A DNA stretch of 61,270 nt. Source: Akkermansia muciniphila (lineage in GTDB: Bacteria; Verrucomicrobiota; Verrucomicrobiia; Verrucomicrobiales; V1-33). Below, piece by piece: positions 35,813-46,249 of the stretch; position 1 is the stretch's first letter, and the number at the start of each line of letters is the position of its first letter. Where the stretch lies: the NCBI GenBank assembly GCA_945861415.1, contig CAMAUV010000027.1, positions 1 through 61,270 on the forward strand, in the 5' to 3' direction. The notes under the pieces are model-generated. The model was not told the origin of the DNA. It saw only the letters and a list, made by a program, of their open reading frames with translations, and searched no databases. The translations under genes and the position numbers were made by a program.

Positions 35813-38632
35813 ATGCGATTTTCCGCTCTCATCCAAGCCTCCATGGCCATACTTTTGTTAAATTCTCACGGAGCCGGCAATGCCACTTGGCAGCGCTTGC
35901 GCGTGCCAGGGTTCTGGGAAAAACAGTTTGGCGGAACCGTGGAAGCCCACGATGGTTTTGTTTGGTACCGTTGTTTTTTGCAAGTGCCAGCGGACTGGAA
36001 AGGAGAGAGTCTCCAGCTCAGCCTCGGCCGCATAGATGATTGTGACGAGACCTGGTTCAATGGCACGAAGATCGGCTCAAGTGGCACCATTGAACCGTTC
36101 CGCTCGGCGTCTGCCACACCGCGGAGTTACACCATACCCGCAGACCACGTCCGCGCCGATGGCTGGAATCTTCTGGCGGTCCGGGTCTGGGACGGCGGCG
36201 GGGCCGGAGGCATCGAGGGCGGGTCGCTGCAACTCAGCAGCGACAAGGGCTCGATGAACCTCGCCGGGCTGTGGGAGTTTCGGACGGGGGACGCCGCCGC
36301 CGCCGCGCAGTGGCCGGCGGATCTGGACGCTGCCGGCCGGACGAAGCTTGCGGAGGCCTTCGCCGTTGGAGCAGGCCTGACTTTCGGAAAACCGATCGAT
36401 TTCAGCCCACTCGACGGCACGCACCCCTTGACCCTCGCCGGGGACCTTAGCTCCAAGCTCGTGGAGGGAGTGGACAGGTTCTTGCTTCGCGAGACCGCCC
36501 GGTCAGTCGAAGGGCGCGCCGCTTTCTGGAAGCGCGACTTCAGCTCTGCGGAGGCCTACGAGAAGTCGGTGCAAAGCAATCGCGAGCGGCTGGCGTTCAT
36601 CCTCGGAGCCCGCGACCCGCGCGTTCCGAAACCGGCGATGCAGTTGCTTGCCACCGTCGATCAACCCGCTCTGGTCGGCCAGGGATCCGGCTACGAGATC
36701 CATGCCGTGCGATGGCCCGCGTTCGGCTCAGTGCATGGCGAGGGACTGCTCCTCACGCCCACCGGGCGGGCTCCGGTGGCCGATATCGTCGCCATTCCCG
36801 ACGCCGCGCAGACCCCCGAGCAACTCTGCGGCTTGGTCGAAGGCGTGCCGGCGGAATCGCAGTATGCGCGGAGGCTGGCCGAAAGCGGCTGCCGCGTGCT
36901 CATCCCGACCATCATCGACCGCAGCCGCGGACCCCACCTAGGAAGGTCCACCATCAGCGCGCGCCAGTTTCTCTACAGTTCCGCCTTCGAGCTTGGCCGT
37001 CACCTGATCGGCTACGAGGTGCAGAAGGTGCTCGCGGCGGTGGATTGGTATACGCATGCTGGCCCCGAGACAGACAAACCGCGGCGCATGGGCGTCATCG
37101 GCTGGGGAGAGGGCGGCCTGCTCGCGCTGTATGCGGGCGCGCTCGATTCGCGCCTCAGTGCCGTTGGCGTGAGCGGTTATTTCGAGGATCGGAATAGCCT
37201 GTGGGAGGAGCCGATCGACCGCAACGTGTTCGGTCTGCTGGAACAGTTTGGCGACGCCGAGCTGGCCAGTTTGATTGCACCGCGCGCCCTAGTCGTCGAG
37301 GCCGCAGTCGGCCCACAGCTCACGATGACATACCGGGATGGCGGTGCGCCGGCTCGGCTGCGGACGCCCGGGCGGGAAGTCGTGAACAGGGAAGTGGAAC
37401 GCGCCCGCGCTCTCGTGAAGGACCTGAAGACGGCTGCCCCAATCGAACTGGTGATGAGCGGCGACGGTTCCGGGCCGTACGGAAGTGAAGCGGCCCTGAC
37501 CGCGTTTATACGGGCTGCGGCCCCGGGCGCGAGCCTTGCTGCGCCAAGCGCGCGACCCGAACAGCGCCACACCCAGGCGAACGCCGCCGAGCGACAGCTC
37601 CGCCAGCTGACCGAGATTGATGCGCACAACCAGCGCCTGCTGGGGATCAGCCCTGATGTCCGCCGAGAATTCATGAAGAAACTCGATACCAGTTCGCTCG
37701 ACGCCTATGCGCGCAGCAGCGAGTGGTATCGGGACTACTTCGCTAAGGAGGTCATCGGCCGCTTCGACCTGCCACTGTTGCCTCCTAACATTCGCACCCG
37801 CAAGGCCTATGACACGGATAAATGGGTGGGCTACGAGGTGGTGATGGACGTCTTTCCGGACGTCATCGCCTACGGCATCCTGATCTTGCCGCGCGATCTG
37901 AAGCCGGGCGAGAAGCGTCCGGTGATCGTCTGCCAGCATGGTCTGGAAGGGCGTCCGCAGGACATCATCACCGGCGACAGCCAGTATTATCACGACTTCG
38001 CGGCTAGGCTGGCCGAGCGCGGGTTCATTACCTTCTCGCCGCAGAATCTCTACATTTTCGAAGACCGCTTCCGCACGCTCCAGCGGAAGGGCAACCCGCT
38101 GAAAAAGACGCTGTTCTCGGTGATCGTCCCGCAACACCAGCAGGTCGTCAATTGGCTCAAGACCCTTCCCGGGGTCGACCCTAAGCGCATCGGGTTCTAC
38201 GGCTTGAGCTACGGAGGCAAGTCGGCCATGAGGATTCCGCCACTGGTCCCGGACTACGTTCTCTCGATCTGTTCGGCCGACTTCAACGAGTGGGTGGGCA
38301 AGAACGCCGCCACGGCGGGCACGGCTGGCCGCTACAGCTATGTCTGGGGCGGCGAATATGAGATCTTCGAGTTCGATCTAGGCAGCACCTTCAACTACGC
38401 CGAGATGGCGGCCCTCATCGCCCCGCGGCCGTTCATGGTGGAGCGCGGGCATTTCGACGGCGTGGCGCCGGATGAGACCGTGGGCTGGGAGTTCGGGAAG
38501 GTAGAATTCCACTACGCCGCCAAACTGGGTATTGGTGACCGGTGCGAGATGGAAACCTTCGTGGGCCCGCACACGATTAATGGCAAAGGAACCTTCGACT
38601 TCCTCCACAAACATCTCAATTGGCCAAAATGA
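35813..38632 (+). CDS. Exported double alpha/beta-hydrolase with N-terminal jelly-roll (paralogue B)
   Basis: A 939-residue paralogue of the preceding gene. After a signal (FSALIQASMAILLLNSHG) it has an added beta-galactosidase-type sugar-binding jelly-roll (GFVWYRCFLQVPADWKG, CDETWFNGTKIGSSG, WNLLAVRVWDGGG). The first hydrolase domain follows, with a degenerate elbow IGWGEGGLLAL (Gly ~432 where Ser belongs). The second domain has the intact elbow YGLSYGGKSAM (Ser ~799), VIVCQHGLEGRP and EMAALIAPRPFMVERG. Both paralogues thus share one dead and one live hydrolase domain. The added module suggests the pair target different ends or substitutions of the same polymer. Its last 4 bp overlap the next gene. 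Confidence 0.88.
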   Translation: MRFSALIQASMAILLLNSHGAGNATWQRLRVPGFWEKQFGGTVEAHDGFVWYRCFLQVPADWKGESLQLSLGRIDDCDETWFNGTKIGSSGTIEPFRSASATPRSYTIPADHVRADGWNLLAVRVWDGGGAGGIEGGSLQLSSDKGSMNLAGLWEFRTGDAAAAAQWPADLDAAGRTKLAEAFAVGAGLTFGKPIDFSPLDGTHPLTLAGDLSSKLVEGVDRFLLRETARSVEGRAAFWKRDFSSAEAYEKSVQSNRERLAFILGARDPRVPKPAMQLLATVDQPALVGQGSGYEIHAVRWPAFGSVHGEGLLLTPTGRAPVADIVAIPDAAQTPEQLCGLVEGVPAESQYARRLAESGCRVLIPTIIDRSRGPHLGRSTISARQFLYSSAFELGRHLIGYEVQKVLAAVDWYTHAGPETDKPRRMGVIGWGEGGLLALYAGALDSRLSAVGVSGYFEDRNSLWEEPIDRNVFGLLEQFGDAELASLIAPRALVVEAAVGPQLTMTYRDGGAPARLRTPGREVVNREVERARALVKDLKTAAPIELVMSGDGSGPYGSEAALTAFIRAAAPGASLAAPSARPEQRHTQANAAERQLRQLTEIDAHNQRLLGISPDVRREFMKKLDTSSLDAYARSSEWYRDYFAKEVIGRFDLPLLPPNIRTRKAYDTDKWVGYEVVMDVFPDVIAYGILILPRDLKPGEKRPVIVCQHGLEGRPQDIITGDSQYYHDFAARLAERGFITFSPQNLYIFEDRFRTLQRKGNPLKKTLFSVIVPQHQQVVNWLKTLPGVDPKRIGFYGLSYGGKSAMRIPPLVPDYVLSICSADFNEWVGKNAATAGTAGRYSYVWGGEYEIFEFDLGSTFNYAEMAALIAPRPFMVERGHFDGVAPDETVGWEFGKVEFHYAAKLGIGDRCEMETFVGPHTINGKGTFDFLHKHLNWPK

Positions 38633-41019
38633 AGAGCGGGCGCCGTGAAATCCTAGCCGCAGCTCTGCTGGCATCGCTCGCGCTTCCGACTGGAGCGGCC
38701 GCAGCGGATGCCGCCGTGGATTTCGACCGCGAGATCCGCCCCATTCTTTCCGACAACTGCTTCGCCTGCCACGGGCCGGATGAGAATAAGCGCAAGGCCG
38801 GGCGGCGGCTGGACACTAGGGAGGGGATCTTCGCGACGAAGGATGGCGTCACAGCCGTTGTGCCGGGCCAGAGCGATGCCAGCGCGCTGATTCAGCGGGC
38901 CATCTCTCATGACCCTGACGAAGTCATGCCTCCGCCGAAGTCGGGTAAGCAACTCACGCCGGCGCAGATCGAAAGGCTGCGGCATTGGATTGATCAAGGG
39001 GCTGACTGGCAGGGGCACTGGGCATTTGAGAGGCCGGTCCGTCCGGCTACGCCCGCGGTGAGCGATGCCGCCCGGGTGCGAAATCCCATCGATGCGTTCG
39101 TGCTGGAGCGGCTCGAGAAAGAGAAGCTGGCGCCGCAGGCAGAGGCGGAGGCGCGCACGTTGATCCGTCGGCTCAGCCTGGACCTGCGCGGTCTGCCGCC
39201 GACCCCGGTGGAGGTGGAGTCGTTCATCGCAGACAGTGATGCCGGCGCTCACGGCGCGCTGGTGGATCGCCTGCTGGCTTCGCCGCACTATGGCGAGCGC
39301 ATGGCGCAGATGTGGCTCGATCTGGCGCGCTTCGCCGACTCCGACGGCTACCACGACGACACCCCGCGCTCGATGTGGCGGTTCCGCGACTACGTCATCA
39401 ACGCGTTCAACGCGAATAAGCCCTTCGACCAGTTTACGGTCGAGCAGATCGCGGGCGACCTGCTGCCGGACGCGACCGTCGAACAGCGTATTGCCAGCGC
39501 CTTTCACCGCAACGGGCCGACTAGCTCCGAGGGTGGTGCGGACGCCAATGAATACGCCGCGAAGTACGCCGTGGACCGCGTGAACACCACGTCCACCACG
39601 TGGCTCGGCGTAACGCTCCAGTGTGCGGAGTGCCACGACCACAAATACGATCCCTTCACCACCCGCGAGTATTATCAGCTGTTTGCGTTTTTCAATCAGG
39701 TGCCGGAAAACGTTCTGGAACGCGCGATTCAGGGCGCTCCATTGATGGCGGCGCCAACGCCGGAGCAGGAGGCGCAACTTGGCGAATTGACCGGGCGGGT
39801 GGCGGCCCTCGAGCAGCACTTGAAAGCGCACATGCCGGAGGCTCCTGCGGCTGCTGCCGTGGAGCTGAACAAGCAACTGGCAGCGGCGAATCAGGCGCGG
39901 CAGGAGTTTGCCAAGTCGCTTCCCCAACTGCGCGTGATGGCCGACGTGCCGGAGCCGCGCCCCACTCACATCCTCGTCCGCGGTGACTACCGGAGCCTTG
40001 GTGAACAAGTTTCGCCCGGCGTACCGGCATCACTTGGAAAATTGCCGGATGGTCTCAAACCCAACCGCCTCGCGCTGGCGAGATGGCTGACCCGGCCGCA
40101 ACACCCGCTCACCGCGCGCGTCATGGTGAACCGGCTCTGGCAGATGATTTTCGGCGTCGGCCTCGTGAAGACGTCGGAGGAATTCGGCTCCCAGGGCGAA
40201 CGCCCGCGCCATCCGGAACTCCTCGACTGGCTCGCTGTCGAGTTTGTCGAGAGTGGATGGAACGTGAAGCACATGCTCAAGTTGATCGTGACCAGCGCGA
40301 CCTATCGTCAGTCATCGAAGATCTCTCCCGGACTGCTCGAACTCGATCCGGAGAATCGCCTGCTCGCACGTGGTTCGCGGTTTCGTCTGCCAGCGGAGAC
40401 GGTGCGCGACAACGCCCTGGCGGTCTCGGGACTCCTCGACCGCACTCGTGCCGTGGGCGGGCCGAGCGTGAAACCATACCAGCCCGGCGATCTGTGGCGC
40501 GAGTTCTCCTACGGTGACTCCGCGGACAAGACCTACGTGCGCGACAAGGGTGCCGACCTTTACCGGCGCAGCGTCTACACCTTCTGGAAGCGCTCAATCC
40601 TGTATCCGTCCTATGCGATTTTCGACGCGCCAAACCGCGAGGTCTGCACCGCCCGCCGGCCGGTGACGAACACCCCGCTCCAGGCCTACGTGCTGCTCAA
40701 CGACGAATCGTTTGTCGAAGCCGCACGCGTGCTCGCGCAAAAGGTCAGCGCGGAGCATCCGGAGGATTTCTCCAAGCAGTTGCACCGCGCCTTCCACCTT
40801 GCTCTCGCCCGCCCGCCTTCCGCCGCCGAGGCGGCCACCATGGAGAACCTCTACCACGAGACGCTCGCGGTCTACCGCCGCCAGTCCGAAGCCGCGGCCA
40901 AGCTGCTGGCCGTGGGTGATTCCCCCCCGCTCGCGGGCGCTGACCCCGCCAGTCTCGCCGCGTGGACCTGTGTGGCCAACGCGATCCTGAATTTCGACGA
41001 GACCGTCACCAAAGAATGA
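38629..41019 (+). CDS. PSCyt1/DUF1549/DUF1553 (PSD1) protein, pair 1
   Basis: A 796-residue exported protein (signal LAAALLASLALPTGAAAA). The N-terminal Planctomycete-type cytochrome c domain has haem motif CFACH in DNCFACHGPDENKRKAG. DUF1549 follows (VRNPIDAFVLERL, GLPPTPVEVESF, LLASPHYGERMAQMWLDLAR) with a second Cys motif CAECHDHKYDPF. The C-terminal DUF1553 (TRPQHPLTARVMVNRLWQ, LLDWLAVEFVESGW, VTNTPLQAYVLLNDESF) completes it. Proteins of this type pair with DUF1501 proteins; their biochemistry is unknown, but they are linked to polysaccharide degradation in Planctomycetes. I chose the ATG at 38629 because it overlaps the previous stop as ATGA, the pattern of several genes here; ATG 38620 is in frame. 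Confidence 0.95.
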   Translation: MKSGRREILAAALLASLALPTGAAAADAAVDFDREIRPILSDNCFACHGPDENKRKAGRRLDTREGIFATKDGVTAVVPGQSDASALIQRAISHDPDEVMPPPKSGKQLTPAQIERLRHWIDQGADWQGHWAFERPVRPATPAVSDAARVRNPIDAFVLERLEKEKLAPQAEAEARTLIRRLSLDLRGLPPTPVEVESFIADSDAGAHGALVDRLLASPHYGERMAQMWLDLARFADSDGYHDDTPRSMWRFRDYVINAFNANKPFDQFTVEQIAGDLLPDATVEQRIASAFHRNGPTSSEGGADANEYAAKYAVDRVNTTSTTWLGVTLQCAECHDHKYDPFTTREYYQLFAFFNQVPENVLERAIQGAPLMAAPTPEQEAQLGELTGRVAALEQHLKAHMPEAPAAAAVELNKQLAAANQARQEFAKSLPQLRVMADVPEPRPTHILVRGDYRSLGEQVSPGVPASLGKLPDGLKPNRLALARWLTRPQHPLTARVMVNRLWQMIFGVGLVKTSEEFGSQGERPRHPELLDWLAVEFVESGWNVKHMLKLIVTSATYRQSSKISPGLLELDPENRLLARGSRFRLPAETVRDNALAVSGLLDRTRAVGGPSVKPYQPGDLWREFSYGDSADKTYVRDKGADLYRRSVYTFWKRSILYPSYAIFDAPNREVCTARRPVTNTPLQAYVLLNDESFVEAARVLAQKVSAEHPEDFSKQLHRAFHLALARPPSAAEAATMENLYHETLAVYRRQSEAAAKLLAVGDSPPLAGADPASLAAWTCVANAILNFDETVTKE

Positions 41020-42455
41020 ACCTCACCCTGTCTCCCGACTTTCATCAGCAGTTGACGCGGCGCGCCTTCCTCGGACGCGGGGCCTTCGGCCTTGGCACGC
41101 TGGGTCTGTCTTCACTCCTGCAGGAAAACCTCGCGGCGAACACGTCTGCAGCCCGTCAAGGGGGCGTCCTCCACTACGTGCCTAGGGCCAAACGCATTAT
41201 TTTCCTGTTTATGTCCGGGGGGCCATCGCAGATCGACCTATTCGATCCGAAGCCGAAGCTCAATGAATTGAACGGCCAGCCGATGCCCGCGAGCCTAGTT
41301 AAAAACGAGCGCGTCGCCCAGCTTCAGGGCAAGCCACTCCTGTGCATGGGCAGCCGTTACAAGTTCGCGCGCTACGGTCCAGCCGGCGTGGACATTTCGG
41401 AACTCCTGCCGTGGACGGCGAAGATGGCGGACGACATCACCGTCATCCGCTCGATGCAGACCGAGGCGATTAATCACGACCCGGCGGTGACCTTCATGCA
41501 AACCGGCAATGCGCAGCCGGGCCGGCCGGTCATGGGTTCGTGGCTGTCCTACGGCCTGGGCAGCAACAACCGCGACCTTCCCGCCTTCGTCGTGCTCGTC
41601 TCCGGCATCGGCAGCGGCCAGAATCTGCACACCCGCTACTGGGGCAGCGGATTCCTGCCAACCGTGCACCAGGGCGTGCAGTTCCGCTCCAGCGGCGACC
41701 CCGTGCTCTTCGTTTCCAACCCGCCCGGCATGAGTCCGGAAGTGCGCCGGCGCATTCTCGACGGCGTGCGCGACGTGAACCGCCAGAAGCTCGACGCCGT
41801 GGGTGATCCTGAGATCGCCACCCGCATCGAGCAATACGAAATGGCTTGGCGGATGCAGACCAGCGTGCCCGATCTGATGGACAACTCGAAGGAACCGGCG
41901 AGTGTCTACGAACTCTACGGAGAGGAGGCGAAAACACCCGGCACTTTTGCCGCCAACTGCCTCCTCGCGCGCAAGCTCGCCGAGCGCGATGTCCGCTTCA
42001 TCCAGCTCTACCATCGCGACTGGGACCACCATGACCAGTTGCCCGACGGCATCGCGAAAGAGTGCCGCCACGTGGACCGGGCCGGTTACGCGCTGGTGCA
42101 GGACTTGAAACAGCGCGGGTTGCTCGACGACACCATTGTCCTCTGGTCCGGCGAGTTTGGCCGCACCCCGATGTCGCAGAGTAACACCTCCTACGAGACC
42201 TACGGCCGCGACCACCACATGAAGGCGTTCAGCGCATGGGTCGCTGGCGGCGGCTTCAAGGCCGGCGGTTTGGTCGGCGCGACCGACGAACTGGGATTCT
42301 CCGTCGCGACCGATCGGGTGCACATCCACGACCTCCACGCGACCATCCTCCACCTCATGGGCATCGATCACACCAAGCTCATCTACCGCTCCCAGGGCCG
42401 CGATTTCCGCCTCACGGATGTGCATGGGCACGTGGTGAAGGAGTTGCTCGTATGA
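41016..42455 (+). CDS. DUF1501 Tat-exported protein, pair 1
   Basis: The 479-residue product has a Tat signal (LTRRAFLGRGAFGLGTLGLS) and an alkaline-phosphatase/sulfatase-like fold of the DUF1501 family: IIFLFMSGGPSQIDLFDPKP, VIRSMQTEAINHDPAV, GSWLSYGLGSNNRDLPAF, FIQLYHRDWDHHDQLP and LWSGEFGRTPMSQ. His and Asp in these motifs could bind metals. It starts in ATGA overlap with the PSD1 gene and overlaps the next PSD1 gene the same way, so pair 1 and pair 2 are translationally coupled. The partner relationship is established by genome context, not by biochemistry. Confidence 0.95.
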   Translation: MNLTLSPDFHQQLTRRAFLGRGAFGLGTLGLSSLLQENLAANTSAARQGGVLHYVPRAKRIIFLFMSGGPSQIDLFDPKPKLNELNGQPMPASLVKNERVAQLQGKPLLCMGSRYKFARYGPAGVDISELLPWTAKMADDITVIRSMQTEAINHDPAVTFMQTGNAQPGRPVMGSWLSYGLGSNNRDLPAFVVLVSGIGSGQNLHTRYWGSGFLPTVHQGVQFRSSGDPVLFVSNPPGMSPEVRRRILDGVRDVNRQKLDAVGDPEIATRIEQYEMAWRMQTSVPDLMDNSKEPASVYELYGEEAKTPGTFAANCLLARKLAERDVRFIQLYHRDWDHHDQLPDGIAKECRHVDRAGYALVQDLKQRGLLDDTIVLWSGEFGRTPMSQSNTSYETYGRDHHMKAFSAWVAGGGFKAGGLVGATDELGFSVATDRVHIHDLHATILHLMGIDHTKLIYRSQGRDFRLTDVHGHVVKELLV

Positions 42456-45400
42456 ACCGAATCGGCTGCATCATGCTTCTGTGCTCGACGCTGGGGATCC
42501 GCGGTGTCGCCACCACGATCCCGCCCGAGCAAATTCAATTCTTCGAGCAACACATCCGGCCCTTCCTCTCCAACGAATGCTACGAGTGTCACGGTGCGAA
42601 GAAGCAAAAGGGCGGACTGCGCGTGGATTTCCGCGAGGGCCTGCGCCAGGGCGGAGATTCCGGTCCGGCACTGGTGCCGGGCGACGCGGGAAAGAGCCTG
42701 CTCATTCAAGCCATCACCCACCAGCACAAGGAGACGCAGATGCCGAAAGACCGGCCGAAGCTGGCCGAGTCGGTCATTACTAACTTCGTAAAATGGGTGA
42801 ACGCCGGAGCGCCCGATCCGCGCGACGATCCGCCGGCCGAGGCAGCGACCGCAGGCGTGGGTTGGGAGGATGTTGCCAGAGCTCGACGAGAGTGGTGGAG
42901 TTTCCAGCCGTTGAAGAAATCGCCCGTGCCCGCGGTAATCAACACCGCTTGGTCGGAGCAACCGGTGGATCGTTTCATTCTCGCAACCTTGGAGACAAAG
43001 GGTCTTCAACCCGCGCCATCTGCCAGCCCGAATGCCTGGCTCCGGCGCGTCCACTTCGCGATCACCGGCTTGCCGCCGACCCCGGAGGAACTTCAATCGT
43101 TCCTAGATGACAAGTCCCCGGACGCGCGGGCCCAAGCCGTCGATCGCCTGCTGGCATCGCCTCATTTTGGCGAGCGCTGGGCGCGGCACTGGATGGACTT
43201 GATCCGCTTTGCCGAGACCTACGGTCACGAACAAGATTACACCATTCCGCATGCATGGCAGTATCGAGATTATTTGATCCGCGCATTCAATGCTGACGTG
43301 CCCTACGATCAGTTCGTCAAAGAACAAGTTGCTGGGGATCGGCTCGCGCATCCTCGCCGTCACCCCACGGCGGGATTCAACGAATCGGTGATTGGAACTG
43401 GCTGGTGGTATCTCCATCAGGCCACCCATGCCCCGGTGGATCCGTATCTGGATGAGGCCGACCGCATCGACAATCAGGTTGATGTTTTCTCCAAGACGTT
43501 TCTCGGGCTGACGGTGGCTTGTGCAAGGTGTCACGATCATAAGTTCGACCCTATCTCCACAAAGGATTACTACAGTCTGACGGCGTTCCTACGCAGTTCG
43601 CGCCAAGATATCGCCTACCTTGATCCGGACGGTGCCATGGAACGGCAGGCAGAAAAGCTGCGACAACTGCACGCCCAGGAAACCGAAATTTTGCGGGCGG
43701 CAATGAAAGCGGCAAGCGCCGCTGGTGGTCCGAAGGTCGTGTCCTATCTCCTGGCGGCAAACGAAGTCTTGAATGGTCCCGCCAAGCCCACCGACCTCGA
43801 AACTAACAATCGTCCGGACATTGTCTTCGAGGATTTTGAGGACGGCACCTACGGCCGCTGGCAGATCGAAGGGAAGGCGTTTGGCACCGAGCCAGCCGCC
43901 GGCAAGCATGCTAACCAGCAAGCCGTGGAGGGATTCCAAGGCAAGCGTCTGGCCAACAGTTTCACAAAAGGGGATGCGCCCAAAGGCGCACTGCGATCGG
44001 GATTATTTCGCGTTGAGCGATCGTATGTCAGCTTCCTGCTGGGCGGCGGCATCCCGTCGCGGAAGGCGAGATTGGTCCTGTGCATCGGGGATAAGGAAGT
44101 GCGCGAAGCTTCCGGGCATAATCGCGAGCAGCTCGAACCCGGCGCCTGGGATGTGCGGGAGTTTGCCGGAAAGGAAGCCACGCTCGCGATCATTGATGAC
44201 GACGACGCCACGTGGGGTCACATCAATGTGGATCATATCGTCTTCACCGACTCGACCAACAACCTTCGCTTCGCGCGGCCCATCGCCAAGGTGGCAGCGG
44301 AACGGGGTTTGAGCGCCGTCCTCCTGGAACGCTGGGTGACCGAACTGCTTTCTCCCGCAACCAAGGTATCATCCCATCCACTCCAACCGTGGTTGGCCGC
44401 GGTGGCGCTGGAACCGAAAGGAATAAGCGACGATGGCCTGCCGGCAAACCCCACCTCAGAGGCCCCGGCGGTGGACGCGGGGCAATCCAATGCACCGGCT
44501 GCGCCGCCGGTTTACGAACCCTTTCCCTTCACCGACTTCAAAGCGTGGTTTCCCAGCGGACCAGCCTTCGGCTTCGCACCCAATCCGGGCGGGAACTGGC
44601 GGGTGGCGGGCAAGGAGATCGAGTTTCTCCCCACCGCGGTGGCGCACAGCGGATGGTTTGCCGACGGTTTGCAGGGAACATTGCGGTCGCCGACGTTCAC
44701 CCTGACGCACTCCAACATTCATCTCCGTCTCGCGGGCAACAGCGGACAGGTCCGGTTGATCATCTCACGCTACGGGCTGCGGCAATTCAATCCCCTGCTC
44801 TTTGAAAAAACGATGTTCGACGTGAACACGGACGGCCAGTTCGTCTGGCACTCCATTAGTTCGGACCTGCATCGGCACATCGGACGCCCGGCCTACTTTG
44901 AAGTGATTGATGGCGGCAACGGATACGTGGCGCTCGACCGGATCGTTTTTTCCAGCAGCCCGAAACCGCCGTCGGAGTCACCGCTGGTGGCGGCGGCACC
45001 AGCCGGGCAATTTCTGGCGGCGCAAGCCCACCGCATCGAAGCGGGCACGCAGCGAGGTTTGCAGGCGTGGCTCACGGACAGGCCCGACGACAGCGCGCTT
45101 GCGTTGCTTTACTGGTTATCACAAAAAGGCCTCCTAGATTGGGGTGAGGCCAGCCGGGAGATTGCAGCAATTGTTGATCGTTCGCAGAAGTCCGCGGAAA
45201 GTCTGCCTGAGCCCATGCGGGTGCTGGCCATGACCGATGGGAGCGTGGAAGAAACGCGGGTATTCGTTCGCGGCGATCACAAGACCCGTGGCACACCAGT
45301 GGCCCGGCGGTTTCTGGAGGCCGTTGCGGGACCAGTGCCGCTCGCCATCTCGAACGGCAGCGGCCGCGTGGAACTCGCTGATGCCATGCTCGCAGAGAAG

Positions 45401-46249
45401 AATCCTTTTCTTTATCGCGTGATGGTCAATCGGGTCTGGGCGCAGCTCTTCGGCCGTGGGCTGGTGGCCACCGTGGATAACTTCGGGAAAATGGGGCAGC
45501 CGCCCACGCATCCCGAACTTCTCGACTACCTTGCATTGACCCTCCGGGCGGGCGGAGGTTCAATCAAGCAGTTGATCCGATCTCTCTGCCTGACCCGCAC
45601 GTATCAAATGTCCAGCTCGCCCGACGATCCTGTCGCCGAAACCCGGGACCCGGAGAACGAATTGCTCCACCGCATGCGCCTCCGGCGACTGGAGGGGGAA
45701 GCGATTCGTGACAACCTGCTGGCCGTCGCGGGCCAGTTAAACCGAATGCAGTTCGGCCCGTCCGTGCCCACCTATTTTACGCCGTTCATGGGGGATCGCA
45801 TGTGGGTGCAGAACGCGAATGGGCCTATGGACGGGGACCGGCGCCGCTCGGTTTATCTGGAAACGCGCCGCAACTTTCTTTCCGCGATGATGCTGACCTT
45901 CGATCTGCCGCTGCCGGATACCACGGTGGGCCAGCGCAACAGTTCCAATGTTCCCGGCCAGGCGATGGTGTTGATGAATGATCCGTTCGTGAAGCAGCAG
46001 GCTGAAGTCTGGGCTAGGGAAATTGTCGGCCAGACCGGCTTTTCCACCCGCGACCGGATTAAGGGCATGTTCCTCCGCGCGTTGGCGCGTCCGCCCACTG
46101 CGGCTGAATCGGACCAGATGATCGCTTTTTTGAAAACGCAGGCCGCGAACCACCTAGTGGATCCGGGCGAAATCGGACAAAATCAAGCGCTGTGGACCGA
46201 TGCCTGCCATCTCGTCTTTATGTTGAAGGAATTCATCTATGTCCCTTAA
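42452..46249 (+). CDS. Large PSCyt1/DUF1549/DUF1553 protein with inserted beta-sandwich domains, pair 2
   Basis: A 1,265-residue exported member, about 450 residues longer than pair 1. The cytochrome motif is CYECH at residues 43-47. DUF1549 has GLPPTPEELQSFL, LLASPHFGERWARHWMDLIR and CARCHDHKFDPI. Two inserted beta-sandwich domains follow. One (FEDFEDGTYGRWQIEG, LASFTK-like region, VSFLLGGG, WGHINVDHIVFTDS) is of the type found beside levanase-like GH32 enzymes. The second (DFKAWFPSGPAFGF, LRLAGNSGQVRLIIS, YFEVIDGGNGYVALDRI) is similar. DUF1553 closes the protein (NPFLYRVMVNRVWAQLFG, HPELLDYLALTLRAGG). The start ATG overlaps the previous stop as ATGA. The inserts suggest direct glycan contact. 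Confidence 0.93.
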   Translation: MNRIGCIMLLCSTLGIRGVATTIPPEQIQFFEQHIRPFLSNECYECHGAKKQKGGLRVDFREGLRQGGDSGPALVPGDAGKSLLIQAITHQHKETQMPKDRPKLAESVITNFVKWVNAGAPDPRDDPPAEAATAGVGWEDVARARREWWSFQPLKKSPVPAVINTAWSEQPVDRFILATLETKGLQPAPSASPNAWLRRVHFAITGLPPTPEELQSFLDDKSPDARAQAVDRLLASPHFGERWARHWMDLIRFAETYGHEQDYTIPHAWQYRDYLIRAFNADVPYDQFVKEQVAGDRLAHPRRHPTAGFNESVIGTGWWYLHQATHAPVDPYLDEADRIDNQVDVFSKTFLGLTVACARCHDHKFDPISTKDYYSLTAFLRSSRQDIAYLDPDGAMERQAEKLRQLHAQETEILRAAMKAASAAGGPKVVSYLLAANEVLNGPAKPTDLETNNRPDIVFEDFEDGTYGRWQIEGKAFGTEPAAGKHANQQAVEGFQGKRLANSFTKGDAPKGALRSGLFRVERSYVSFLLGGGIPSRKARLVLCIGDKEVREASGHNREQLEPGAWDVREFAGKEATLAIIDDDDATWGHINVDHIVFTDSTNNLRFARPIAKVAAERGLSAVLLERWVTELLSPATKVSSHPLQPWLAAVALEPKGISDDGLPANPTSEAPAVDAGQSNAPAAPPVYEPFPFTDFKAWFPSGPAFGFAPNPGGNWRVAGKEIEFLPTAVAHSGWFADGLQGTLRSPTFTLTHSNIHLRLAGNSGQVRLIISRYGLRQFNPLLFEKTMFDVNTDGQFVWHSISSDLHRHIGRPAYFEVIDGGNGYVALDRIVFSSSPKPPSESPLVAAAPAGQFLAAQAHRIEAGTQRGLQAWLTDRPDDSALALLYWLSQKGLLDWGEASREIAAIVDRSQKSAESLPEPMRVLAMTDGSVEETRVFVRGDHKTRGTPVARRFLEAVAGPVPLAISNGSGRVELADAMLAEKNPFLYRVMVNRVWAQLFGRGLVATVDNFGKMGQPPTHPELLDYLALTLRAGGGSIKQLIRSLCLTRTYQMSSSPDDPVAETRDPENELLHRMRLRRLEGEAIRDNLLAVAGQLNRMQFGPSVPTYFTPFMGDRMWVQNANGPMDGDRRRSVYLETRRNFLSAMMLTFDLPLPDTTVGQRNSSNVPGQAMVLMNDPFVKQQAEVWAREIVGQTGFSTRDRIKGMFLRALARPPTAAESDQMIAFLKTQAANHLVDPGEIGQNQALWTDACHLVFMLKEFIYVP

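Noticed and set aside
42236..42451. Upstream extension of the large PSD1 frame by 72 codons
   Set aside because: It lies within the DUF1501 gene and reads as Arg/Pro-rich out-of-frame translation; the ATGA-overlap ATG at 42452 begins the signal peptide.
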